Assembly: GCF_900454495.1 (NCBI RefSeq)
Contig: NZ_UGSI01000001.1
Span: forward strand, 62,001 to 126,000
Length of the DNA: 64,000 bases
Reading direction: 5' to 3'
From: Paenibacillus macerans
GTDB taxonomy: Bacteria; Bacillota; Bacilli; Paenibacillales; Paenibacillaceae
A model generated the notes under the pieces. The model saw nothing but the letters and a program-made list of their open reading frames with translations, did no database searches and was not told the DNA's origin. Below are positions 16,962 through 25,518 of this stretch, piece after piece. The translations under genes were made by a program, and so were the position numbers. How positions within the stretch are numbered: position 1 is the first letter of the stretch; every line of letters begins with the position of its first letter.

Positions 16962-17984
16962 ATGAGTACAGTAAAAATTATCGGAGAAACCTTGCCGAAC
17001 ATCCCGTGGCAGGAGAAACCGGCTGATGCGGCCGGGCCGGTGTGGAGACATAGCGGGAATCCGGTTATCGATAGAAATCCGGCTAAAGGCATCGCCCGTA
17101 TTTTCAACAGCGCCGTAGTCCCGTACGAAGGCCGCTTCGTCGGCGTCTTCCGCGCCGAAACGATCAATGGCCGCCCGCATCTGCACCTGGGTTGGAGCGA
17201 GGACGGCTACGGCTGGAAGATCGACGAGGAGCGCTTTCCTTTCACGGATGAGGACGGCAAGCCGTTTCAGCCGCGATATGCCTATGATCCGGGGCTGGTG
17301 AAGGTGGAAGATACCTATTATATCACTTGGTGTACAGACTTTTACGGCGCGTCGATCGGCGTGGCCAAAACGCGGGATTTCCAATCGTTCGTGCGCCTGG
17401 AAAATCCATTCCTGCCGTTCAACCGCAACGGCGTATTGTTCCCGAAAAAAATCGGCGGGAATTTCATTATGCTGTCCCGTCCGAGCGACAGCGGCCATAC
17501 GCCGTTCGGCGACGTGTTCCTGAGCGAAAGCCCGGATTTCGTCTATTGGGGCAAACACCGCCATGTCATGAGCAAAGGCGGCCAAGGCTGGTGCCAGTCG
17601 GTGAAAATCGGCGGCGGCCCGGCCCCGATCGAAACGTCGGAAGGCTGGCTGATGTTCTACCACGGCGTTACCGGCACTTGCAACGGGCTCGTCTACAGCA
17701 TGGGCGCGGTCATTCTTGACAGGGTTGAGCCGTCCCGCGTGAAATACCGCTCCAGAACATACGTGCTGACGCCGGAGGAATGGTATGAAGAGCGCGGTTT
17801 CGTGCCGAACGTCGTGTTCCCTTGCGCCGCGTTGACGGATGCCGCAAGCGGAAGAATCGCCATCTATTACGGCGGTGCGGACACCTATGTTGGCGTGGCC
17901 TATACAACGGTCCGGGAGATCGTCGATTACGTGAAAGCGACGCATGAAGAAGTGGGCGACGACGCGGAAATCGGAACAATGTAA
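16962..17984 (+). CDS. GH130_2-type beta-1,4-mannooligosaccharide phosphorylase
   Basis: This is a second family-130 protein (340 aa), clearly different from the one at 12412. Family features are IFNSAVVPYEGRFVGVFRAE, YAYDPGLVKVEDTYYITWC, GGGPAPIETSEGWLMFYHGV and the late YYGGADTYVGVA. The shorter length and sequence type fit enzymes that remove mannose from the non-reducing end of mannooligosaccharides to give mannose-1-phosphate. AAAGGAGC precedes ATG 16962. With the epimerase and GH130_1 it would complete a phosphorolytic mannan pathway. Closely related subfamily members act on mannosyl-N-acetylglucosamine, so the substrate is not certain. Confidence 0.87.
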   Translation: MSTVKIIGETLPNIPWQEKPADAAGPVWRHSGNPVIDRNPAKGIARIFNSAVVPYEGRFVGVFRAETINGRPHLHLGWSEDGYGWKIDEERFPFTDEDGKPFQPRYAYDPGLVKVEDTYYITWCTDFYGASIGVAKTRDFQSFVRLENPFLPFNRNGVLFPKKIGGNFIMLSRPSDSGHTPFGDVFLSESPDFVYWGKHRHVMSKGGQGWCQSVKIGGGPAPIETSEGWLMFYHGVTGTCNGLVYSMGAVILDRVEPSRVKYRSRTYVLTPEEWYEERGFVPNVVFPCAALTDAASGRIAIYYGGADTYVGVAYTTVREIVDYVKATHEEVGDDAEIGTM

Positions 17985-18006
17985 CAGTGGACGGGAGGAA
18001 ATGATC

Positions 18007-18963
18007 ATGGCCAATGATCGAATCGAAGATTTGCTGAAATACCAAGGGAGCAGCCCGAAACCGCGGGATTTCCACGCCTATTGGGAACGGGCCCTGAAGG
18101 AGCTGGACGCGCAGCCGCTGGATTATGAATTGGCGGCCGCCGATTTTCAGACGCCGCTGGCGGAATGTTATGATCTTTATTTTACCGGGGTCGGCGGAGC
18201 ACGGGTGCACGCCAAATACGTCAAACCGCGGGCGGTCAAGGGCAAAGGGCAAGGGCTTGCGCTTTTCCACGGCTACCACACCGGGAGCGGGGACTGGTTC
18301 GACAAAGCCGCGTACGCCGCCCACGGTATCGCCGTGATCGCACCGGACTGCCGGGGACAGGGCGGATTGTCCGAAGACAATCTGACCGTGAAAGGGACGA
18401 CGCTGAAAGGCCATATTATCCGCGGCATCGATGAAGAGGATCCGGATAAGCTGTATTACCGCAATGTGTTTCTCGATTTGGTGCAGACAGTGCGGATTCT
18501 GATGTCGATGGAGGAGGTCGATCCGGACCGGATCGGCGTCCATGGCTGTTCCCAAGGCGGAGCGCTTACGGTGGCCTGCGCCGCTTTGGAGCCGCGGGTC
18601 AAGCTGGCGATCCCGGTTTACCCGTTCCTGACCGATTATAAGAAAGCGTGGGAAATGGATGTCACTAGCTCGGCTTACGAGGAACTTGCTTATTATTTCC
18701 GGTTTATGGACCCGCTGCACGAGACGCAGGAAGCGTTTTTCAACAAACTGGGATATATCGACATTCAGAATCTGGCCGACCGTATCCGGGCGAAGGTCAT
18801 CTTCGTGACGGGCTTGGCCGATTCGATTTGTCCGCCTTACACGCAGTTTGCGGCCTATAACAAGATCGTTTCCGAGAAGGAGTTGGTCGTTTATCATGAA
18901 TACGGCCATGAATATTTGCCTTATTTGGGCGACCGCGTCCTGCAGGAGATGCTGGAGTTGTAG
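18007..18963 (+). CDS. CE7-family acetyl esterase (acetylxylan esterase/cephalosporin-C deacetylase)
   Basis: This alpha/beta hydrolase of 318 aa carries the CE7 signature: APDCRGQGG (RGQ motif), GVHGCSQGGAL (nucleophile Ser), and the C-terminal His in EYGHEYLP. It is cytoplasmic. Enzymes of this family take acetyl groups off short xylo- or other oligosaccharides; next to mannan genes, acetylated mannooligosaccharides are the likely substrate (inference). I chose ATG 18007 because GGGAGGA lies 9 bp upstream; the in-frame ATG at 18001 is too close. It follows GH130_2 by 22 bp and ends the locus. Confidence 0.92.
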   Translation: MANDRIEDLLKYQGSSPKPRDFHAYWERALKELDAQPLDYELAAADFQTPLAECYDLYFTGVGGARVHAKYVKPRAVKGKGQGLALFHGYHTGSGDWFDKAAYAAHGIAVIAPDCRGQGGLSEDNLTVKGTTLKGHIIRGIDEEDPDKLYYRNVFLDLVQTVRILMSMEEVDPDRIGVHGCSQGGALTVACAALEPRVKLAIPVYPFLTDYKKAWEMDVTSSAYEELAYYFRFMDPLHETQEAFFNKLGYIDIQNLADRIRAKVIFVTGLADSICPPYTQFAAYNKIVSEKELVVYHEYGHEYLPYLGDRVLQEMLEL

Positions 18964-19060
18964 ATAATAACGAGAATGCGCGCCCGTACCGATTGATGCC
19001 AGCTCCTGCAACTGATATAATAAATTGATTGGACTTCAACGATTTGTGGTGGGGGTAAGG

Positions 19061-20878
19061 ATGACTGATATCAGAGCAAGACAACAAAAAATTCGCAATT
19101 TCTGCATCATTGCACATATAGACCATGGCAAATCGACGCTGGCCGACCGGATTTTGGAATATACCGGGGCGCTGTCTTCCCGGGAAATGCAGGAGCAGGT
19201 GCTCGACCAGATGGATCTGGAGCGTGAACGCGGGATTACAATCAAGCTGCAGGCGGTGCGCTTGGCTTACCGTGCGGACGACGGTGAGGAATATTTGCTG
19301 AACCTGATCGACACGCCGGGACACGTCGACTTCACGTACGAGGTTTCCCGCAGCCTGGCGGCCTGCGAAGGGGCATTGCTCGTCGTGGACGCCGCCCAGG
19401 GGATCGAAGCCCAGACGCTGGCCAACGTTTATCTGGCGCTGGACAACAACCTGGAGATTTTGCCTGTCATCAACAAAATCGATCTGCCCAGCGCCGATCC
19501 GGACCGGGTGAAGCAGGAGGTCGAGGACGTCATCGGGCTCGACGCCAGCGAGGCCGTGCTGGCTTCGGCCAAAGCGGGGATCGGGATCAAGGAGATCCTG
19601 GAACAGGTCGTGCAGAAGGTGCCGGCGCCGTCGGGCGATCCGGACCGTCCGCTTAAAGCGCTCATTTTCGATTCGCATTACGATCCGTACAAAGGCGTTA
19701 TCGTATATGTACGCGTCATTGACGGCCATATCAAAGCCGGCTCGAAAATCAAAATGATGGCGACGGACAAAACGTTCGAGGTCATCGAGGTCGGCGCGTT
19801 CAAGCCGCGGATGACGATCGTGGACGAGCTGAACGTCGGCGACGTCGGCTTTATCGTGGCCGGCATCAAGACGGTCGGCGACACCCGGGTCGGGGATACG
19901 GTGACGGACGCAAAAAATCCGACGCCCGAACCGCTGCCGGGCTACCGCAAAATCAACCCGATGGTCTTCTGCGGCCTGTATCCGATCGAAACGTCGGATT
20001 ACAACGATCTGCGCGAAGCCCTGGAGAAGCTGCAGCTCAACGACGCTTCGCTCAGCTTCGAGCCGGAAACGTCCAGCGCGCTAGGCTTCGGATTCCGCTG
20101 CGGATTCCTCGGCCTGCTGCACATGGACGTCATCCAGGAGCGGATCGAACGGGAGTTCAACATCCCGCTGATCACGACCGCGCCAAGCGTTATTTACAAA
20201 GTGACGCTGACGAACGGCGAGACGATTTCGATCGACAATCCGTCCAATTATCCGGAAGTCGGCAAAATCGACCACGTGGAAGAGCCTTTCGTCAAGGCGG
20301 CGATCATCGTGCCGAACGATTACGTCGGAACGGTGATGGAGCTGTGCCAAAACAAGCGCGGCGAATTCGTGAACATGGAGTATTTGGATACGACGCGCGT
20401 GACGATTACCTACCAGATCCCGCTGTCGGAGATCGTTTACGACTTCTTCGACCAGTTGAAATCGGGCACGAAAGGATACGCTTCGTTCGACTACGAGCTG
20501 TCGGGATACCGCCAGTCCAATTTGGTAAAGATGGACATCCTGCTCAACGGCGAGCAGGTGGACGCGTTGTCCTTCATCGTGCACCGCGACCGCGCTTACC
20601 ATCGCGGCCGGATCATTTGCGAGAAGCTGCGCGAGCTGATTCCGCGCCAAATGTTCGAGGTGCCGATCCAGGCTTCGATCGGGACGAAGATCGTCGCACG
20701 CGAAACGGTCAAGGCGATGCGCAAAAATGTCCTCGCCAAATGCTACGGCGGCGATATTTCACGGAAGCGCAAGCTGCTGGAAAAGCAAAAGGAAGGCAAA
20801 AAGCGGATGAAGCAGGTCGGCAGCGTCGAGGTGCCGCAGGAAGCGTTTATGGCGGTGCTGAAGATCGACGACAATTAA
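19061..20878 (+). CDS. lepA: Elongation factor 4 (LepA), translational GTPase
   Basis: LepA binds the ribosome and affects translation initiation and back-translocation under stress. The 605-aa protein has the GTPase motifs AHIDHGKSTLADRI, DTPGHVDFTYEV and NKIDLPSADP, an EF-G-like domain order without domain IV, and the LepA C-terminal domain ending in KKRMKQVGSVEVPQEAFMAV. ATG 19061 is preceded by GGGGGTAAGG; an in-frame extension from 19025 has no support. Its position between spoIIP and hemW is conserved in Bacillus; here the mannan locus has been inserted before it. Confidence 0.97.
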   Translation: MTDIRARQQKIRNFCIIAHIDHGKSTLADRILEYTGALSSREMQEQVLDQMDLERERGITIKLQAVRLAYRADDGEEYLLNLIDTPGHVDFTYEVSRSLAACEGALLVVDAAQGIEAQTLANVYLALDNNLEILPVINKIDLPSADPDRVKQEVEDVIGLDASEAVLASAKAGIGIKEILEQVVQKVPAPSGDPDRPLKALIFDSHYDPYKGVIVYVRVIDGHIKAGSKIKMMATDKTFEVIEVGAFKPRMTIVDELNVGDVGFIVAGIKTVGDTRVGDTVTDAKNPTPEPLPGYRKINPMVFCGLYPIETSDYNDLREALEKLQLNDASLSFEPETSSALGFGFRCGFLGLLHMDVIQERIEREFNIPLITTAPSVIYKVTLTNGETISIDNPSNYPEVGKIDHVEEPFVKAAIIVPNDYVGTVMELCQNKRGEFVNMEYLDTTRVTITYQIPLSEIVYDFFDQLKSGTKGYASFDYELSGYRQSNLVKMDILLNGEQVDALSFIVHRDRAYHRGRIICEKLRELIPRQMFEVPIQASIGTKIVARETVKAMRKNVLAKCYGGDISRKRKLLEKQKEGKKRMKQVGSVEVPQEAFMAVLKIDDN

Positions 20879-20890
20879 GCGGGAAGCGAT

Positions 20891-20917
20891 TGAAAGTCGT
20901 GAAAGTCGTGAAAGTTG
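20891..20917 (+). repeat. Three 9-bp tandem units
   Basis: TGAAAGTCG occurs twice and TGAAAGTTG once directly after lepA. The spacer 20879-21702 has no convincing gene; it is filled by this and the two repeat blocks that follow. Confidence 0.7.
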
Positions 20918-21134
20918 TGATTGCCCCGGAAACCGGCGGCAAGCGGATGAGCTTGCGAGCGTCGAGGCGGCGTAGCAAGTTAAAAGCGATGGATTATGGT
21001 GGGAGGAAAGCCGCGGGGCTTTCCTCTTTCAAATAAGCGCTGCGGCGCAGGCGTGGGAATGGCCGCCGCCGGGCGGGAAATTAGCGGTAAGTTATGGCTC
21101 GATCAAGAAAAATCTGTGCTTGACAAAACGGCTG

Positions 21135-21255
21135 CCGGAACGATCTCATAACGATCTCGGAGCGATCCTGGAACGACCCGGAACGAATCCCGGAACGAAT
21201 CCCGGATCGATCCCAGAATGATCCCGGAATGACCCGGAACGATTCTGGAACGACC
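21135..21255. repeat. Degenerate 10-12 bp tandem repeat block
   Basis: About eleven head-to-tail units of the type CCGGAACGATCC, varying between 10 and 12 bp, lie in the lepA-hemW spacer. Unit length varies, so it is not a coding repeat. Confidence 0.7.
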
Positions 21256-21605
21256 GCTCGCCTGCCTGCCGGCCGCCGGCCTTCAAAATAGCGGCACTTT
21301 ATGTACTTATTACCGGAGCCCTGGCTAGTTCATCCTCATTAACGGCAGTTTATGTACTTATTATCCGATGAATGGTCCAGAACGCGGCATTTCCTTGCGG
21401 TCCTAAGAAAATAGCAGCATAAAATGCCTCTATTTCTCTCAAATGGGCGGGGAGCGGCGAAATAAAGGCACTTTATGTCCTTATTTTTCGCCGTTGAAGT
21501 TGCTCCGGCAGCTCAGGCAGCCTGGTTTTACAGGTTTACTTTATTTTTATCAAACGAACGGATATCGCCGGCCGGAATTACGCGCATTTTTGCCCTTATT
21601 TCTTG
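21245..21605. repeat. Dispersed repeat family 2, copy A
   Basis: This region matches 61499-61771, from CTGGAACGAC through CTTCAAAATAGCGG and CTCTATTTCTCTCAAATGG to CAGCCTGGTTTT. Inside it the unit ATAGCGGCACTTTATGTACTT recurs several times in diverged form, with one inverted copy near 21412-21443. A further related unit at about 21577-21605 extends the block. It contains no conserved open frame. Confidence 0.75.
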
Positions 21606-21702
21606 AGGACTGAAGTAACGGGCTGCGGCGAATCTATTTCCGGTTTTAAATTTTTCTACTATTATATAATATGAAATTAATAAAAGTTTAGGAGGCATGA
21701 CC

Positions 21703-22983
21703 ATGGACCAACAGACGAAGCGGCAGGGACCGGGAATGCCGAACCTTGAGCAGACGGCGGGCGGCGTTATGTCAAGCGGCCAGCCGGCGGCGGAAAGCGC
21801 CGCGTCTAACAGCGAAAAAAAGCGGGCGCCGCAGGCCGTTTATATACACATTCCGTTTTGCACCAATAAATGCTTTTATTGCGACTTTAACTCCTACGTG
21901 CTGAAGGATCAGCCGGTGATGGACTATCTGAAGGCGCTGGACCGCGAGATGGAGCTGACCGTAGGCCAAACGCCGCCCGGCGAGATCCGGACGATTTTTG
22001 TCGGCGGCGGGACGCCGACCGTGCTGAATCCGCAGGAGATGGAGTTTTTCCTGGCATCGGTGCGGAAGCATTTCCCGCGCTGGGCGGGCGGTATCGAGTT
22101 TACGATGGAGGCCAATCCCGGAACGACCGACCGTGAAAAACTGGCCGTGATGAAAGCGGGCGGGGTCAACCGGGTCAGCTTCGGCGTGCAGGCGTTCCAG
22201 AACGAGCTGCTGAGCGGGATCGGCCGGATTCACAACACCGACGACGTGTACCGGAGCTTGGAGAACGCCCGCGCCGCCGGTCTTGACAATCTGTCGATCG
22301 ACTTGATGTTCGGTCTGCCGAACCAGACGGTGGAAATGTTGGACTACAGCGTCTCCCGCGCGCTGGAGCTAGGGCTGTCCCACTACTCGATCTACAGCCT
22401 TAAAGTGGAAGAGAACACCCTGTTCCATACGCTGTACCAGAAAAATCAGCTGCCATTGCCAAGCGAAGAAGATGAGCTAAAAATGTATCTGCTGCTGATG
22501 GAGCGGATGGCGCAGGCGGGGTACAAGCAGTACGAGATCAGCAACTTCGCCAAGCCGGGCTACGAAAGCCGCCACAACATCACTTATTGGCGCAACGAAG
22601 ACTATTACGGTTTGGGCGCGGGCGCGCACGGATATGTAGCAAGACAGCGGCACGTCAACATCAAAGGCGTGAACCCGTATGTGGAAGCGGCCGGCCAAGG
22701 CCTGCCCCGGCTGGAGCAGTTCGCTGTGTCCCGCGAGGAGGCGATGGAGGATTTCGTGATGGTCGGGCTGCGCATGCTGGACGGTATTCGCAAGGAGGAC
22801 TTCCGGGCCCAGTTTGGCGCGGCTAGCGAAATGGATCGGATTTTTGCCCGGCCGCTGCAAAAAATGTTGTCGGCTGGACTCCTGGAGCAGCACGAGGATC
22901 AAGGCGGCTACCGGCTCAGCCGCCAAGGCGTGTTGTTCGGCAATGAAGTGTTTGCCGAGTTTATCGGCGCATTAACGGTATAA
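21703..22983 (+). CDS. hemW: HemW heme chaperone, radical SAM protein
   Basis: HemW is the radical-SAM relative of coproporphyrinogen dehydrogenase that delivers heme in Gram-positive bacteria. The cluster motif CTNKCFYCDF gives the CX3CX2C pattern; VGGGTPTVL, EANPGT and the HemW C-terminal domain follow. Because AGGAGG ends one base before ATG 21697, the start at ATG 21703 is more likely. The protein carries about 45 polar residues (MDQQTKRQGPG...SEKKRAP) before the usual start (AVYIHIPFC), which is longer than in Bacillus. Order lepA-hemW-hrcA is conserved. A strong terminator follows. Confidence 0.94.
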   Translation: MDQQTKRQGPGMPNLEQTAGGVMSSGQPAAESAASNSEKKRAPQAVYIHIPFCTNKCFYCDFNSYVLKDQPVMDYLKALDREMELTVGQTPPGEIRTIFVGGGTPTVLNPQEMEFFLASVRKHFPRWAGGIEFTMEANPGTTDREKLAVMKAGGVNRVSFGVQAFQNELLSGIGRIHNTDDVYRSLENARAAGLDNLSIDLMFGLPNQTVEMLDYSVSRALELGLSHYSIYSLKVEENTLFHTLYQKNQLPLPSEEDELKMYLLLMERMAQAGYKQYEISNFAKPGYESRHNITYWRNEDYYGLGAGAHGYVARQRHVNIKGVNPYVEAAGQGLPRLEQFAVSREEAMEDFVMVGLRMLDGIRKEDFRAQFGAASEMDRIFARPLQKMLSAGLLEQHEDQGGYRLSRQGVLFGNEVFAEFIGALTV

Positions 22984-23010
22984 CCGAATATATTCAATCG
23001 CAGAATGAAC

Positions 23011-23060
23011 AAAACAGGCAGCTGCCCGGCTTGAAATCAAGCGAGGCGGCTGCCTGTTTT
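23011..23060 (+). terminator. Terminator after hemW
   Basis: A long stem (AAAACAGGCAGC...CGGCTTG, loop AAAT, then CAAGC...GCTGCCTGTTTT) lies just after the hemW stop and can act on both strands. Confidence 0.9.
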
Positions 23061-23168
23061 AGGCTGGTGCGCAACCTTTAGGATCGGCAAGAAATGGCTT
23101 GAAGTTTTATACCTAATCATGTATATTTATTCATATTACATGACTTGGGAGATCGAGGGGGAAAAGCA

Positions 23169-23636
23169 ATGCAAGCCGTTGCCGTATGCAGACAGGCGAA
23201 ACTTGAGGACGTCGAACCTCTTTTTACGATGATTGATGAATATGCCAAGAGAGGGATCATGCTGCCGCGTTCCCGCGCAGTGCTCGAACGTCAGATCAAC
23301 GATTTCGTCGTCGCGGAAGTGGATGGGCGGGTCGTGGGGTGCGGCTCGCTGTGCAAGCTCGGCGAGGAGCTTGTGGAAATCCGTTCTCTCGGCATCGCCG
23401 AAGGGTACAAAGGGCGCGGCCTCGGCTCCATGCTGGTGGAGAAGCTGGTGGAGCAAGCGCGGAAGCTGGCGATACCGAAAGTGATGGCTTTGACCTATGA
23501 GGTTTCATTTTTTGTGAAAAACGGTTTTACGGTGGTAGATAAAGAAATTTTCCCGGAAAAAGTATGGACGGACTGTGTCAATTGCGCAAAGCAGCACTGC
23601 TGCGACGAAATAGCCGTGCTTAAGATACTGGACTGA
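23169..23636 (+). CDS. GNAT-family N-acetyltransferase (ArgA-like)
   Basis: This 155-aa protein has the acetyl-CoA binding core of GNAT enzymes: VEIRSLGIAEGYKGRGLGS (RxxGxG-like) followed by VEKLVEQARKL and a beta strand with VSFFVKNGF. The C-terminal cysteine-rich end (CVNCAKQHCCDE) resembles short proteins annotated as N-acetylglutamate synthase-like acetyltransferases, but the substrate is not known from sequence. ATG 23169 was chosen, with GAGGGGG upstream. It stands alone between hemW and the heat-shock operon, and the hrcA promoter starts two bases after its stop. Confidence 0.85.
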   Translation: MQAVAVCRQAKLEDVEPLFTMIDEYAKRGIMLPRSRAVLERQINDFVVAEVDGRVVGCGSLCKLGEELVEIRSLGIAEGYKGRGLGSMLVEKLVEQARKLAIPKVMALTYEVSFFVKNGFTVVDKEIFPEKVWTDCVNCAKQHCCDEIAVLKILD

Positions 23637-23637
23637 C

Positions 23638-23667
23638 TTGACAATCGTCAGGTCGGTTTGGTATTTT
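23638..23667 (+). promoter_or_regulatory. SigA promoter of the heat-shock operon
   Basis: TTGACA (23638-23643) and TATTTT (23662-23667) are separated by 18 bp and lie directly before the CIRCE element. Confidence 0.75.
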
Positions 23668-23678
23668 TGTATTAGCGA

Positions 23679-23705
23679 TTAGCACTCTAAGCTAACGAGT
23701 GCTAA
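23679..23705 (+). promoter_or_regulatory. CIRCE operator (HrcA binding site)
   Basis: TTAGCACTC (23679-23687), nine bases, then GAGTGCTAA (23697-23705) is a perfect match to the CIRCE consensus. It overlaps the expected transcription start, so HrcA bound here would block hrcA-grpE-dnaK-dnaJ until heat shock. Confidence 0.97.
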
Positions 23706-23736
23706 CGGACGATAAATTGGATCAGGAGGGATTGCC

Positions 23737-24768
23737 ATGTTAACGGAACGCCAAAGAATGATATTGACTGCGATTGTGGATGACTATATTCGATCGGCGG
23801 AGCCGGTGGGGTCCCGGAGTATTTCCAAACGTGGGGATGTCGGGTACAGCCCGGCGACGATCCGCAACGAGATGGCGGATTTGGAGGAGCTCGGTTTCTT
23901 GGAGCAGCCGCATACGTCGGCGGGACGAATACCTTCCATTAAAGGCTACCGTTACTACGTGGATCACCTGACTCCGCTTAATCTGATTACGCCGGAAGAG
24001 CTTAAAACCCTCAAGGCTTTTTTTGCCGAGAAGCTGAATGCGGCGGAACAGGTCATTCAGCATGCCGGCACGATTTTATCCCATATGACCAATTACACTT
24101 CCATCCTGCTGGGGCCGGAAGTTTTTCATACGTCTTTGCGCCATTTCGGGTTGCTGTCGCTGAACGAGAACACGGCGGTGGCGATCTTGGTCACGAATAC
24201 GGGACAAGTGGAGAACAAAACCGTGTCCATTCCGGCCGGCGTATCGGTTTCGGAGATGGAAAGAGTGGTCAACCTGCTTAACGTTAAGCTTGCGGGGCTG
24301 CCGATCTACAAACTGAAAACCGCCCTTTATAACGAAATCGGTCAGGAAATGCAGCGGCATATCGAGCATTTTGAAGAGCTGATGAAGGTGCTTGATCAAG
24401 TGCTGGACAGCGGTTCGGACGGGCAGCGCCTGTTCCTGAGCGGGGCTACCAACATGCTGACGCAGCCGGAATTCCGCGATGTGGACAAAGTCAAGAGCAT
24501 CCTGGATCTGCTGGAGGAGACGCCGACGTTGACGAAAATGATGTCTTCGGCATCCCTCGGCTCGGGCATTCAAGTGAGGATCGGCACGGAAAACGACCAC
24601 GAAGCTTTCGCCAACTGCAGCCTGATCACCGCAACGTATCAAATTGAAGGGGAAACGGTCGGGACGATCGGTATTCTTGGGCCAACCCGGATGGAATACG
24701 GCCGGGTGATGCGAATTTTGGACATTTTATCGAAGGATTTAAGCAAATTTTTGTCCCGGCTGCATTAA
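23737..24768 (+). CDS. hrcA: Heat-inducible transcription repressor HrcA
   Basis: HrcA represses class I heat-shock genes by binding CIRCE and depends on GroEL for activity. The 343-aa protein has the winged-helix N-terminus (LTERQRMILTAIVDDYI, GSRSISKR), the conserved ATIRNEMADLEELGFL and HTSAGRIPSIKGYRYYV, and the C-terminal GAF-like domain ending IGILGPTRMEYGRVM. ATG 23737 is preceded by CAGGAGGG. It is the first gene of its own regulon, 32 bp after a perfect CIRCE element, giving feedback control. Confidence 0.98.
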   Translation: MLTERQRMILTAIVDDYIRSAEPVGSRSISKRGDVGYSPATIRNEMADLEELGFLEQPHTSAGRIPSIKGYRYYVDHLTPLNLITPEELKTLKAFFAEKLNAAEQVIQHAGTILSHMTNYTSILLGPEVFHTSLRHFGLLSLNENTAVAILVTNTGQVENKTVSIPAGVSVSEMERVVNLLNVKLAGLPIYKLKTALYNEIGQEMQRHIEHFEELMKVLDQVLDSGSDGQRLFLSGATNMLTQPEFRDVDKVKSILDLLEETPTLTKMMSSASLGSGIQVRIGTENDHEAFANCSLITATYQIEGETVGTIGILGPTRMEYGRVMRILDILSKDLSKFLSRLH

Positions 24769-24801
24769 CATGCATGAACTTTGGCCCTGACTGCATGTTA
24801 A
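24765..24801 (+). promoter_or_regulatory. Inverted repeat between hrcA and grpE
   Basis: TTAACATGCA (24765-24774, including the hrcA stop) and TGCATGTTAA (24792-24801) form a 10-bp stem with a 17-nt loop. The right arm runs straight into the grpE ribosome binding site AAGGAGG. It has no T-tract, so it may be a processing or translation-control hairpin. Confidence 0.6.
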
Positions 24802-24814
24802 GGAGGTGAACATC

Positions 24815-25462
24815 TTGAAGGAATCACAGCCAATTCAAGACAACATCAATCACAATGTAGAGGAAGAACAAGAGATGAACGATAACGTTAAAGATGAGCA
24901 AAACCTGGAAACGGAAGAGAACAGGCAGGACGAAGCGCTTCAGCAGGAGCCGCAGGAACAGGTGAACGAAGACGAAGCGGCGGGCTCCGCAGCGGAAGGC
25001 GGCGCCGCTTTGAGCGGCGAACTGGCAAAATTGCAGGCGGAGAACGAGGAATACCAGCAGCGGCTGCTTCGCGCCCAAGCCGATTTCGATAATTTCCGGC
25101 GCCGGACGTTGAAGGAAAAGGAAGAACTGGGAAAATATGCTTCCGCCAAGCTGATTACCGAGCTGCTGCCCGTGATCGATAACTTCGAAAGAGCGATCAG
25201 CTCCGCGGGCGAAAGCGCGGATACCAGCTCGTATGCGAAAGGCGTGGAAATGATTTTCCGCCAGCTCGAAGGCGTGCTGAAAGCGGAGGGACTCACTGCG
25301 ATGGAAGCCGAGGGTACGCCGTTTAATCCCGAATTCCATCAGGCGATCATGCAGGTGGAATCCGAGGAATACGAGGAAGGCATTGTCGTCGAGGTCGTGC
25401 AAAAGGGATATTTGTTGAAAGACAAAGTGCTGCGCCCGGCGATGGTCAAAGTCAGCGGCTGA
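24815..25462 (+). CDS. grpE: Nucleotide exchange factor GrpE
   Basis: GrpE releases ADP from DnaK. The 215-aa product has a long acidic glutamate/glutamine-rich N-terminal tail, the coiled-coil dimerisation helix (LAKLQAENEEYQQRLLRAQA, DFDNFRRRT) and the C-terminal beta domain (NPEFHQAIMQVES, KGYLLKDKVLRPAMVKVS). TTG 24815 sits about 8 bp behind AAGGAGG; the GTG at 24806 overlaps that site and cannot be the start. It is the second gene of the hrcA operon, with a hairpin in front of it. Confidence 0.96.
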   Translation: MKESQPIQDNINHNVEEEQEMNDNVKDEQNLETEENRQDEALQQEPQEQVNEDEAAGSAAEGGAALSGELAKLQAENEEYQQRLLRAQADFDNFRRRTLKEKEELGKYASAKLITELLPVIDNFERAISSAGESADTSSYAKGVEMIFRQLEGVLKAEGLTAMEAEGTPFNPEFHQAIMQVESEEYEEGIVVEVVQKGYLLKDKVLRPAMVKVSG

Positions 25463-25518
25463 ACCACATGCTGATACACATAGAAAAACATGCACCTATT
25501 TAAGGAGGACATAAGCAA

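Noticed and set aside
16926..19011. Long minus-strand frames opposite GH130_2 and the CE7 esterase
   Set aside because: Composition is typical of antisense shadows and the plus-strand genes are certain.
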